DNA from: Candidatus Babelota bacterium
GTDB lineage: Bacteria > JAGOBX01
DNA length: 6,468 bases
Direction of reading: 5' to 3'
Assembly: GCA_017999075.1 (NCBI GenBank)
Contig: JAGOBX010000206.1
Location: 1 to 6,468 of the forward strand
Each line of letters begins with the position of its first letter. Positions within the stretch are counted from its first letter, which is position 1. A model generated the notes under the pieces. It was given only the letters and a program-made list of their open reading frames with translations. It did no database searches and was not told the DNA's origin. This document shows positions 1 through 5,860 of the stretch, piece by piece. The position numbers and the translations under genes are program-made.

Positions 1-201
1 TTTGCCGGTTCTGTTTTAATAGAAAAAGTTTTTGAAATACCGGGAATGGGATTACTTGCGCTTGACGCTATAACGAGCAGGGATTATAATGTATTCATGG
101 GAATAATAGTTATACAGTCATTTTTAGGGTTAGTGGGAAATATCATATCTGATTTTTGTTATGTATGGATTGATCCCAGAATTTCATTTGATAAATCTTA
201 A
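1..201 (+). CDS. yejB: C-terminal end of YejB-type peptide ABC transporter permease (partial)
   Basis: The frame is open from the first base and stops with TAA, leaving 66 residues of an inner-membrane permease; the start lies upstream of the window. The segment begins [19 protein letters not shown], the usual sequence after the penultimate loop of DppB/OppB-class permeases, continues with the [12 protein letters not shown] stretch, and has a last membrane helix (about residues 33-57) followed by [10 protein letters not shown]. The ending D-x-x-Y-V-x-x-D-P-R-I-x-F is what I recall for YejB of Escherichia coli, and the next gene is clearly YejE-like, so YejB is preferred over DppB or OppB. The protein would pair with YejE to form the peptide channel. 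The next gene starts 35 bases downstream with no terminator between, so they are probably co-transcribed. Permease class is near certain; the YejB subfamily is a family-knowledge inference. Confidence 0.9.
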   Translation, partial: FAGSVLIEKVFEIPGMGLLALDAITSRDYNVFMGIIVIQSFLGLVGNIISDFCYVWIDPRISFDKS

Positions 202-236
202 ACTTAAAGATAAATATTTTAAAGATTTAGAATAAT

Positions 237-1877
237 ATGAATAAATTTAAAAAAGTTAAACGCGCTTATTATTCACTTTTAATTATTGCAGGATTATATT
301 TTGTAAGTTTGTTTTCTGAATTTATAGCAAATGATAATCCTTTGATAATGAGGTTTGGTGGAAAATATTATTTTCCGGTAATAAAATTTTATCCTGAAAA
401 TAAGTTTATACCTTCAGGCAATAAAACAAGAGTAGATTATAAAAAATTGAAAAAATCAGAAGCTTTCAAAAAAGATAAAACTAATTTTATGCTGTTTCCA
501 ATCATTCCTTACGGACCGAATGAAATAGAAGACACTGAACACGGCTTGTCAAAAAACATAGATATTTCCCTGAAAAAAATGAATCTTGTTTTCGGCAGCG
601 TCAGGATAGATCAATTTTGCAGAATTCTAAAAATAGAAGATAATATAACTGAAATTTTTGAAAATTCAGAAGAAAAATTGTTTAATATGGATTTAAAAGA
701 GTTATTGGATAAGAATTCGGCAGAAATTATGAAAGAATTGATAAAAAATAGATATGAAGGGAAAATATCAAATTCTGTTACACTAAATGGAACTACACAT
801 AAAGGAAAATCAATAATTTTGAAGTTATCAACATTTTCCGGGGGTGAAATTTCAGGTTCAGGAATTAAGGTAAGAATCAGCGAAGGCGGTTCAGATGATT
901 TTTCAACAGCTAAAATTTCAATTGATAGTAAATTGAAAATTTTAAAGTTTAACTCTAAATTTGCTGAATTTATTGGAGTGAAAAATATAAATTTTTTTGT
1001 TGATTTTAATAAACTTATTGATTTGAGCAGAATTTCAAATAAATCTGAACTGCTGAATTTAATCACAAAAAAAATGTTGTCTAATAATATTGAAACTGAA
1101 AAAATAAAAATTACAGTTAATAAGAATTTAAACGAATATGATGAATTTGAATTGTATGCATTTAAGGAAAAAATGAAGTTTCCGTATAAACCCACAACAA
1201 ATCATCTGTTTGGAATAGATGATACAGGCAGAGACATATTCGCAAGGTTATTATATGGATTCCGTATATCAATGTCATTTGCTTTGATTTTATCAGTATC
1301 TGCTATGTTTGTTGGAATTATTGTCGGCGGAATTCAGGGGTACGCAGGAGGATTGGTTGATATATCGTTTCAGCGGTTTACGGAAATTTGGTCAGCTATT
1401 CCGTTTTTATATGTAATAATTTTATTAGGAGATTTGTTCGGGAAAGGTTTTAATTTGCTGCTTGTATGTTATGCGATTTTTAATTGGATAGGAATTTCTT
1501 ATTATATCCGTGGAGAATTTTTGAGATTAAAAAAATTTCAGTTTGTTGAAGCTGCAAAATCTTTAGGTTTACCTTGGTATAAAATAATTTTCAGGCATAT
1601 TCTTCCCAATTCTTTAACTCCGGTTGTAACTTTTTTCCCGTTTAGTCTGATGAGTGCGATAGTCTCGTTATCTGCTTTGGATTATTTGGGTTATGGCTTG
1701 CCTGCTCCAACTCCGAGCTGGGGTGAATTGCTTGGTCAGGCTCAATCACACAGGGATGCCTGGTGGCTTATTATATATCCTGCGGCATCTTTATTTTTTA
1801 CTATGCTTCTTACTGTTTTTATTGGAGAAGGAGTAAGAGACGTTTTTGATACAAGAAAAAAAATAAAATATGAATGA
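237..1877 (+). CDS. yejE: YejE-type peptide ABC transporter permease with a large N-terminal-loop insert
   Basis: Second inner-membrane permease of a peptide importer, 546 residues against about 340 for ordinary YejE. TM1 is at about residues 11-29. The following part has YejE-like features: NDNPL at 32-36, YYFP at 44-47, YPENKF at 52-57 and MLFPIIPY at 85-92. The core resumes at FGIDDTGRDIFARLLYGFR (325-343) and has about five more helices. It includes the ATPase-coupling EAA loop (EAAKSLG at 438-444, then RHILPN at 453-458) and the YejE-like end LDYLGYGLPAPTPSWGELL and GEGVRDVFD. Residues about 98-315 have no counterpart in ordinary YejE and look like two PAS-type modules, placed outside the membrane by topology. 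The start at 237 is the first ATG after yejB and gives a short positively charged N-terminus; no clear ribosome binding site precedes it. The stop is TGA and overlaps the next gene by 8 bases. Permease identity is firm; the insert's role is unknown. Confidence 0.93.
   Translation: MNKFKKVKRAYYSLLIIAGLYFVSLFSEFIANDNPLIMRFGGKYYFPVIKFYPENKFIPSGNKTRVDYKKLKKSEAFKKDKTNFMLFPIIPYGPNEIEDTEHGLSKNIDISLKKMNLVFGSVRIDQFCRILKIEDNITEIFENSEEKLFNMDLKELLDKNSAEIMKELIKNRYEGKISNSVTLNGTTHKGKSIILKLSTFSGGEISGSGIKVRISEGGSDDFSTAKISIDSKLKILKFNSKFAEFIGVKNINFFVDFNKLIDLSRISNKSELLNLITKKMLSNNIETEKIKITVNKNLNEYDEFELYAFKEKMKFPYKPTTNHLFGIDDTGRDIFARLLYGFRISMSFALILSVSAMFVGIIVGGIQGYAGGLVDISFQRFTEIWSAIPFLYVIILLGDLFGKGFNLLLVCYAIFNWIGISYYIRGEFLRLKKFQFVEAAKSLGLPWYKIIFRHILPNSLTPVVTFFPFSLMSAIVSLSALDYLGYGLPAPTPSWGELLGQAQSHRDAWWLIIYPAASLFFTMLLTVFIGEGVRDVFDTRKKIKYE
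528..1181 (+). other. Inserted extra-membrane region of YejE, tandem PAS-like modules
   Basis: This marks residues about 98-315 of the YejE protein, between the MLFPIIPY segment and the canonical GIDDTGRD entry to the permease domain. Module 1 (about 119-218) shows I124-D125, then RIL at 129-131, EIF at 139-141, SEEKL at 144-148, DLKELL at 152-157 and a later beta-rich half with KGKSIILKLS. Module 2 (about 224-312) shows I229-D230, then KILKFN at 234-239, F242 and FIG at 245-247. The spacing ID-x4-IL-x2-N-x2-F-x2-FIG resembles the first half of PAS domains. Module 1 is the more convincing, module 2 more degenerate. Because TM1 runs from cytoplasm to periplasm in this permease class, the insert should face the periplasm. 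No metal- or haem-binding motif is evident. The DNA here is especially A-rich, which may reflect relaxed constraint. PAS assignment is by eye only. Confidence 0.55.
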
Positions 1878-2856
1878 TATGGAAAAGAATGATTTGTTGA
1901 AAATAAATAATCTTTCAATAGATTTTTATACTGATTCAGGTGTAATTCCTGCAGTTGATAAAATTTCTTTAGAAATTGGAAAAGGTGAAATTATAGGATT
2001 GGCTGGAGAATCAGGATGCGGAAAATCTGTTACGGCGTTAAGCATACTAAACTTGATTCCTAAACCTGCCGGAAAAATTGTTTCAGGCGAAATATTATTT
2101 AAAAACACAGATATTTTAAAAATGAATATTTCCGACCTGCGTAAGATAAGAGGAAATGAAATAAGTATGATATTTCAAGAACCTATGACGAGTTTATCGC
2201 CATTGCAGAAAATAAATAAACAGCTTATTGAAGGTTTGAAAATACATAATCCAGGACTTGAAAATAAAAAAGCTTTTGAGATTGCAAAATACTGGTTGAA
2301 TAAAGTAGGAATTCAGGATGTTGATAAAAGATTATATTCATATCCTTTTGAATTATCAGGAGGTATGCGCCAGAGAGTTATGATAGCTATGGCAATGCTT
2401 ATGAAACCTTCTCTTCTGATTGCCGATGAACCTACTACAGCGCTTGACGTTACTATTCAATCTCAGATTCTTGATTTAATAATTGAAATGCAGGAAGAAA
2501 CGAAAATGTCGGTTTTGCTGATAACTCATGATTTTCCTGTGATTGCAGAAGTATGTCAAAAAGTTATAATTATGTATGCCGGAAAAATAATTGAAGTTGC
2601 GGATGTGAAAAAACTTTTTGCGGTCCCATTTCACCCTTATACTGCCGGTTTGATAAAATCAATCCCGAAAATAAATTCTGAATTAAAACGGAACCTTTAC
2701 AGCATTCCTGGATATGTTCCTTCTCCAGCTGATTATCCTGCCGGATGCAGATTTTATCCGCGCTGCAGCGCAGCGATGGATGTATGTAAAAATAAGGAAC
2801 CTGAGCTTAAAACAATTGATTCGAGGCAGGTGGCGTGTTTTTTGTATGGGAACTAA
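1870..2856 (+). CDS. oppD: Peptide ABC transporter ATPase, OppD/DppD type
   Basis: Cytoplasmic ATP-hydrolysing subunit of the peptide importer, 328 residues, the normal length for OppD/DppD. All nucleotide-binding motifs are intact: Walker A GESGCGKS (46-53), Q-loop Q103, signature LSGGMRQR (162-169), Walker B LLIADEP (182-188) and switch His220. The C-terminal oligopeptide-transporter extension begins at HPYT (255-258) and carries four cysteines (C293, C299, C306, C323) in the family pattern that binds a [4Fe-4S] cluster in characterised OppD/DppD proteins. The chosen ATG overlaps the yejE stop by 8 bases, suggesting translational coupling; ATG at 1879 would remove three residues and cannot be excluded, and neither has a convincing Shine-Dalgarno site. 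It should pair with the following ATPase as a heterodimer. Escherichia coli Yej uses one fused ATPase (YejF) here, so the split arrangement is more Opp/Dpp-like. Symbol oppD rather than dppD is arbitrary. Confidence 0.93.
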   Translation: MNDMEKNDLLKINNLSIDFYTDSGVIPAVDKISLEIGKGEIIGLAGESGCGKSVTALSILNLIPKPAGKIVSGEILFKNTDILKMNISDLRKIRGNEISMIFQEPMTSLSPLQKINKQLIEGLKIHNPGLENKKAFEIAKYWLNKVGIQDVDKRLYSYPFELSGGMRQRVMIAMAMLMKPSLLIADEPTTALDVTIQSQILDLIIEMQEETKMSVLLITHDFPVIAEVCQKVIIMYAGKIIEVADVKKLFAVPFHPYTAGLIKSIPKINSELKRNLYSIPGYVPSPADYPAGCRFYPRCSAAMDVCKNKEPELKTIDSRQVACFLYGN

Positions 2857-3835
2857 TAATGATATGAATAATAATATAATAATAAAAATTGATAATTTGT
2901 CAAAATATTTTCCGGTAAACTCAGGGTTATTTAGTTTTTCAAAAAAAATAGTTAAAGCTGTGGATAATGTCAGTTTGGGAATTTATAAGGGAGAAACTTT
3001 TGCGTTAGTCGGTGAATCAGGTTCAGGTAAAACAACATTGGGAAGATGTCTTGTTTTTCTGGAATCTATAAATTCCGGAAAAATATTGTTTAATGGAGAA
3101 GATATTTCAAGACTTGATTCATCAGGATTAAAAACTTTCCGTAAAAAAATGCAGATAATATTTCAAGATCCTTTTTCTTCTCTTAATCCGAGAATTAAAA
3201 TATCGGATATTGTCACAGAAGGTCTGATAGAACATGATATTATATCAAAAAAAAATAAAATTGAAATTGCCGGGCATTTGCTTGAATCTGTGGGACTTGA
3301 TTATAAATATATGGACAGATATCCTCATGAGTTTTCCGGAGGACAAAGGCAGCGTATAAACATAGCCAGAGCTATAGCTATGAATCCGGAATTCATTGTT
3401 TGTGATGAACCTGTGTCTGCTCTTGATATGTCTGTAAGGACGCAAATTTTAAATTTAATGCTTGATTTGAAATCAAAACTAAATTTATCTTATTTATTCA
3501 TTTCTCATGATATGTCTGTTGTATATAATATCGCGGACAGGGCAGCAGTAATGTATGGAGGCAGAATACTTGAATTAGGATGCGTCGATAATATTTTTGC
3601 AGAACCTTTGCATCCGTATACGGAATTATTGATTTCTTCTATTCCTAAACCAGATCCTGAATTAAAAAAAAATAAGATTGCTGTTGACGAAAATTATTAT
3701 ATTCCTGATTCTGGGTGTAAATTTTTTCCACGATGCAAATATTGTACTGACCAATGCAAAAATTCTACGCCTCAATTATTTGAAATAACACCGGGTCATT
3801 TCAGTGCATGTTATTTGAATCTGAATAAAAAATAA
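2846..3835 (+). CDS. oppF: Peptide ABC transporter ATPase, OppF/DppF type
   Basis: Second ATPase of the importer, 329 residues from this start. Motifs in order: Walker A GESGSGKT (56-63), Q-loop Q107 in FQDPFSSLNPR, signature FSGGQRQR (163-170), Walker B EFIVCDEP (182-189), switch His221 and HPYT (256-259). FQDPFSSLNPR and a signature ending GGQRQR are typical of the F subunit rather than the D subunit. C-terminal cysteines C291, C297, C304 and C322 repeat the [4Fe-4S] pattern, with an extra C300. The frame is open back to 2714, but that would overlap oppD by over 140 bases and add residues with no family match. ATG 2846 overlaps the oppD stop by 11 bases and has a distant AGGTGG (2828-2833) before it; ATG 2864 would give 323 residues and is a real alternative. 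It is the last gene of the operon. Product is firm; the start is uncertain by six codons. Confidence 0.92.
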   Translation: MGTNNDMNNNIIIKIDNLSKYFPVNSGLFSFSKKIVKAVDNVSLGIYKGETFALVGESGSGKTTLGRCLVFLESINSGKILFNGEDISRLDSSGLKTFRKKMQIIFQDPFSSLNPRIKISDIVTEGLIEHDIISKKNKIEIAGHLLESVGLDYKYMDRYPHEFSGGQRQRINIARAIAMNPEFIVCDEPVSALDMSVRTQILNLMLDLKSKLNLSYLFISHDMSVVYNIADRAAVMYGGRILELGCVDNIFAEPLHPYTELLISSIPKPDPELKKNKIAVDENYYIPDSGCKFFPRCKYCTDQCKNSTPQLFEITPGHFSACYLNLNKK

Positions 3836-3856
3836 AAATGTAATCTGAATAAAAAA
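3818..3856 (+). repeat. 15-bp direct repeat at the end of oppF
   Basis: The sequence AATCTGAATAAAAAA occurs at 3818-3832 and again at 3842-3856, with a period of 24 bases. The first copy encodes the last residues NLNKK of oppF. The second lies just past the TAA and, in the same reading frame, would again encode NLNKK. This is most simply a local 24-base duplication that has diverged in its second half. No function is implied. Confidence 0.8.
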
Positions 3857-3867
3857 CGTATTTTATT
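3848..3867 (+). terminator. Possible weak A/T-only hairpin between convergent genes
   Basis: AATAAAA (3848-3854) and TTTTATT (3861-3867) can pair around a six-base loop, followed on the + strand by TTTCTTTTT. It sits in the 27-base gap between oppF and the convergent secreted-protein gene and overlaps the stop codon of the latter. A terminator is expected in this place, and the trailing T-run favours the + direction. The stem has no G-C pairs, so it would be weak; this could also be chance in such AT-rich DNA. Confidence 0.3.
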
Positions 3868-4756
3868 TTTCTTTTTGCAGAGTAAATTTCATCATATCTA
3901 CAGCTGCAGAAATAAGTTCCATTAAACCCTTATCGTATTTTTCCATATCAACAGCCCCTTTTTCTTCTCCGGAAATATCAATAAGGTTTACCATAGGTTT
4001 TTTTATTTTGAATATTGTTTCGTTTTGTCTGTGGAAAGAATATGACATTTTTTTATTTCCTTCAAACCCAACTTCTATGCCTCGTAAATCTGCAAATAAT
4101 ACAATGTCTAATGATTTAAGAACAGGCGCTCCTTTTTTTCCTTTGTCAATGTAAAAAGAAATTTTCATTGCTGCATTTGCTTTTGCATCATTAGTTAATT
4201 CCGCTAAGCGGCCTGCTAATTTTATGGCTTTAAAAGGATTTGTAGGGAATAACCCGAGATTTTCAGCTGAAACTTTTATTCCTTTTTTTGTAACTCCGTC
4301 ACTTAAAATGCTTCCGGTATAACCTTTTGTAGTTTTTTCAAAATCAAGTTCCAGTGATTTGTAACGTTCAAGAGAAGTAAGGTTTTCTTTAGGAACTACC
4401 TGAAAACCGTTTTCTTCAAAAACATTTTTTATCATATCGTAAAAACGGTTTATGACTGAATTATAATATTCATTTCCAAGGTGTATTGTTGAAGTTTTAG
4501 TTGATATTGTTCCTGTTGTCCTTTGAGAAAAAACGCTGCTTGTAACTTCTTTGCTTTGTAAAAATTCGCCTGCGCATTCTACAATAACTATATTGCTGAC
4601 ATTCCATTTTTTTAAATCGCTGAAATTATTATCTGTTAATTTTCCGGATATTTTTTCGATGTCTTTGAAATCATTGGCATCGTATTCATAATCGCCGGCA
4701 TAAATAATTGAATTAATTAAAATAAAACATAAAATTAATAACGCTGTTTTTTTCAT
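3863..4756 (-). CDS. Secreted protein of unknown function
   Basis: A 297-residue protein that I do not recognise. It opens with a clear Sec signal peptide: MKK, a hydrophobic core at about 5-19, and a likely signal peptidase I cut after IYA (residue 20). Cys10 lies inside the hydrophobic core and does not form a lipobox, so a lipoprotein is unlikely. The mature protein of about 277 residues should be periplasmic or exported. Visible features are a strand-like NIVIVE (55-60), a helix about 97-115 followed by GFQVVP (117-122), a Gly/Ala-rich centre about 145-200, a strand-like pair SLDIVLFADL (215-224) and IEVGFEG (227-233), and a C-terminal helix about 272-294. The helix then GF-x-V-V layout recalls several bacterial envelope alpha/beta folds, but this is not an assignment. 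An in-frame ATG at 4762 abuts the GGAGG site, so 4756, six bases from it, is the true start. It has its own strong promoter and is convergent with the peptide operon. Confidence 0.88.
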   Translation of the reverse strand: MKKTALLILCFILINSIIYAGDYEYDANDFKDIEKISGKLTDNNFSDLKKWNVSNIVIVECAGEFLQSKEVTSSVFSQRTTGTISTKTSTIHLGNEYYNSVINRFYDMIKNVFEENGFQVVPKENLTSLERYKSLELDFEKTTKGYTGSILSDGVTKKGIKVSAENLGLFPTNPFKAIKLAGRLAELTNDAKANAAMKISFYIDKGKKGAPVLKSLDIVLFADLRGIEVGFEGNKKMSYSFHRQNETIFKIKKPMVNLIDISGEEKGAVDMEKYDKGLMELISAAVDMMKFTLQKEK

Positions 4757-4762
4757 AAACAT

Positions 4763-4767
4763 CCTCC
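4763..4767 (-). promoter_or_regulatory. Shine-Dalgarno site deciding the secreted-protein start
   Basis: On the - strand GGAGG is followed by ATGTTT and then ATG (4756-4754). The ATG touching the site (4762-4760) has no spacer and cannot be used efficiently, while the second ATG has a six-base spacer and begins a perfect signal peptide (MKK). This is the strongest ribosome binding site in the window. Confidence 0.85.
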
Positions 4768-4787
4768 GAATGAAATATATTTTTTGA

Positions 4788-4816
4788 ATTATATAAAATA
4801 AGTGAAAAATTGTCTA
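4788..4816 (-). promoter_or_regulatory. Near-consensus sigma-70 promoter of the secreted-protein gene
   Basis: Read on the - strand, TAGACA (4816-4811, five of six matches to TTGACA) is followed after exactly 17 bases by a perfect TATAAT (4793-4788). Transcription would start near 4781, giving a leader of about 25 bases that contains the GGAGG site. Element match, spacing and placement all agree, so this is a strong call by eye. No operator-like inverted repeat was seen over it. Confidence 0.8.
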
Positions 4817-4854
4817 CGGATTTAAAATTATTTTTTAATTTGCCGATTTTGAAT

Positions 4855-4911
4855 TTGACAAAATAATCACAATAAAAATATTAATGCATTTTTCGAGTAG
4901 TTAAATATAAT
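4855..4911 (+). promoter_or_regulatory. Candidate promoter region of exbB-exbD-tonB
   Basis: A perfect TTGACA lies at 4855-4860. The best -10 at normal distance is TATTAA at 4879-4884 (18-base spacer, four of six matches). Further on there is a perfect TATAAT at 4906-4911, but no good -35 lies 16-18 bases before it. The leader to the exbB start would be about 40-70 bases. The TTGACA is unusual enough in this AT-rich spacer to be suggestive, while AT-rich -10 look-alikes are common here. I see no convincing Fur box, although this operon type is often iron-regulated. The rest of the 196-base intergenic region shows only A/T tracts and the divergent promoter of the secreted-protein gene. Confidence 0.45.
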
Positions 4912-4958
4912 ATATTAGGTTTTAATTTTTTTTTAAAATAATTTAATGATTTAAGTTT

Positions 4959-5420
4959 ATGCGTGATTATTTCATTTATTTAAAAGAATATTATTTCAAT
5001 TCCGGAATAATAACTTTTTTTTTGTTTTTATTATCGTTAACCCTTACGTTTTTGATTATTTTGAAATACAATTTTTTTAGAAAAATTAATTCTGTATCAA
5101 TAAATAATATTGAAAATATTAAATTTCTTTCGTCTGATTTTTCGGATTGTTTAAAAAATAAAGATAAATATCTTAATATTATAAATACTCTTGTTATTAT
5201 TGCTCCTTTATTGGGATTGTTAGGAACTGTAACAGGTATGATTACGACTTTTGAAATAATGACAGATTCCGGAACCTCTAATATATCTGCATTTGCTGAA
5301 GGGATAAAAGAATCTTTATTTACCACTGAAATCGGATTGATAATTGCAATTCCGGGATATTTTTTTTCACGCAGGTTACATAAAAAAGCTGGAGCGCTTA
5401 AGAATCAGGTGAAATTATGA
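4959..5420 (+). CDS. exbB: ExbB-type proton channel subunit (MotA/TolQ/ExbB family), short form
   Basis: Inner-membrane subunit that, with ExbD, uses the proton gradient to energise TonB. The 153 residues hold three predicted helices (about 17-36, 74-99 and 121-138). The two family signatures are present: APLLGLLGTVTGMITTFE (82-99) and GIKESLFTTEIGLIIAIP (115-132). Aligned by motif, T90, E118 and T123 match E. coli ExbB T148, E176 and T181, the polar residues of the channel. E124 is an additional acidic residue in the third helix. The cytoplasmic loop between helices 1 and 2 is only about 37 residues, far shorter than in E. coli ExbB (244 residues); short forms occur in other bacteria. An in-frame TGA at 4947 precedes the ATG and the next Met is inside the signature, so the start is secure despite no clear ribosome binding site. 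It overlaps exbD by four bases (ATGA). Confidence 0.92.
   Translation: MRDYFIYLKEYYFNSGIITFFLFLLSLTLTFLIILKYNFFRKINSVSINNIENIKFLSSDFSDCLKNKDKYLNIINTLVIIAPLLGLLGTVTGMITTFEIMTDSGTSNISAFAEGIKESLFTTEIGLIIAIPGYFFSRRLHKKAGALKNQVKL
5407..5412 (+). promoter_or_regulatory. Ribosome binding site of exbD inside the exbB end
   Basis: AGGTGA, a match to the core of the Shine-Dalgarno consensus, ends four bases before the exbD ATG at 5417, within the last exbB codons. Together with the ATGA overlap it supports coupled translation and near-equal coordination of the two subunits. Confidence 0.7.
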
Positions 5421-5833
5421 TTAAAATAGAAAGAAAAAAAAATAAATATACATCTGAAGGAATAAATATAGCTCCGCTTATAGACATGATTTTTATATTA
5501 TTGCTTTTTTTTGTTGTTAATGCGGCTTTTTTTAATGAATCTGGCTTAGATATAAATAAACCATCTGCGCAAAATTCATCTCAATTGGAAAAAAACAGCA
5601 TTGTGATATATGTTACTCAGGATGAGAGGATTATTATATCTAACCGTCAGATAGAATTGCTTTCTTTATCAGGTTCAGTAAAAAACGAACTTAATGAAAA
5701 AAACGGGTGTGAATCAGTTATAATAATTCCTGATAAATCAGTTCAATCAGGGTTACTTATAAGGATTATGGATGAATGTAAAACTGCTGGAATAAAAAAC
5801 ATCAGTGTTGCAACTGAAAAGCATAACGACTGA
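5417..5833 (+). CDS. exbD: ExbD-type proton channel subunit (ExbD/TolR family)
   Basis: Partner of ExbB in the TonB motor, 138 residues, a normal length for ExbD. A basic cytoplasmic N-terminus leads into INIAPLIDMIFILLLFFVV (16-34), whose Asp23 is the essential membrane aspartate of the family (D25 in E. coli ExbD). One membrane helix (about 18-38) is followed by a periplasmic domain with the expected alternating strands and helices: SIVIYVTQDERIIISNRQI (61-79), a helix about 84-95, SVIIIPDKSV (100-109), a helix about 112-124 and a last strand NISVAT (127-132). The ATG overlaps the exbB stop, and AGGTGA lies four bases upstream. The stop is TGA, and tonB starts 27 bases later. The TonB-like next gene argues for ExbD rather than TolR. 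Confidence 0.93.
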   Translation: MIKIERKKNKYTSEGINIAPLIDMIFILLLFFVVNAAFFNESGLDINKPSAQNSSQLEKNSIVIYVTQDERIIISNRQIELLSLSGSVKNELNEKNGCESVIIIPDKSVQSGLLIRIMDECKTAGIKNISVATEKHND

Positions 5834-5860
5834 TTTTTTTATGTTAAAAAAATAAAATAT

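Noticed and set aside
611-1195. Open frame of 194 codons on the - strand opposite the yejE insert
   Set aside because: It lies wholly inside yejE, is rich in Phe, Ile, Leu and Ser as expected from the reverse of Lys/Glu/Asn-rich coding DNA, has no ribosome binding site and no recognisable domain.
1926-2108. Short - strand frame opposite the oppD Walker A region
   Set aside because: Overlaps highly conserved ATPase coding sequence and shows no independent coding or translation signals.
2714-2845. N-terminal extension of oppF by 44 codons
   Set aside because: It would overlap the conserved cysteine-containing end of oppD, and the added residues do not resemble any OppF N-terminus; the family match begins after ATG 2846.
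3245-3445. Short - strand frame opposite the oppF signature and Walker B region
   Set aside because: Shadow of a conserved ATPase segment, with no ribosome binding site or family match.
4727-4756. Lipoprotein signal in the secreted protein (Cys10)
   Set aside because: The Cys is in the middle of the hydrophobic stretch, too early and without the small residues of a lipobox; an A-x-A-like cut site (IYA) follows at residue 20.
4757-4762. Earlier ATG of the secreted-protein gene (adds Met-Phe)
   Set aside because: It directly abuts the GGAGG site, leaving no spacer; ATG 4756 has the proper six-base distance and a standard MKK signal-peptide start.
4901-4917. Inverted repeat in the AT-rich spacer (AATAT and ATATT)
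   Set aside because: Five-base A/T arms are expected by chance in this composition and it overlaps the TATAAT-like stretch; not reported as an operator.
4840-4958. Fur operator upstream of exbB
   Set aside because: I looked for GATAAT-type repeats, as expected for iron control of TonB systems, but found only scattered A/T matches without the palindromic arrangement.
4991-5326. Open frame of 111 codons on the - strand opposite exbB
   Set aside because: It is a mirror of the conserved exbB helices with no start signals; exbB on the + strand fully explains the region.
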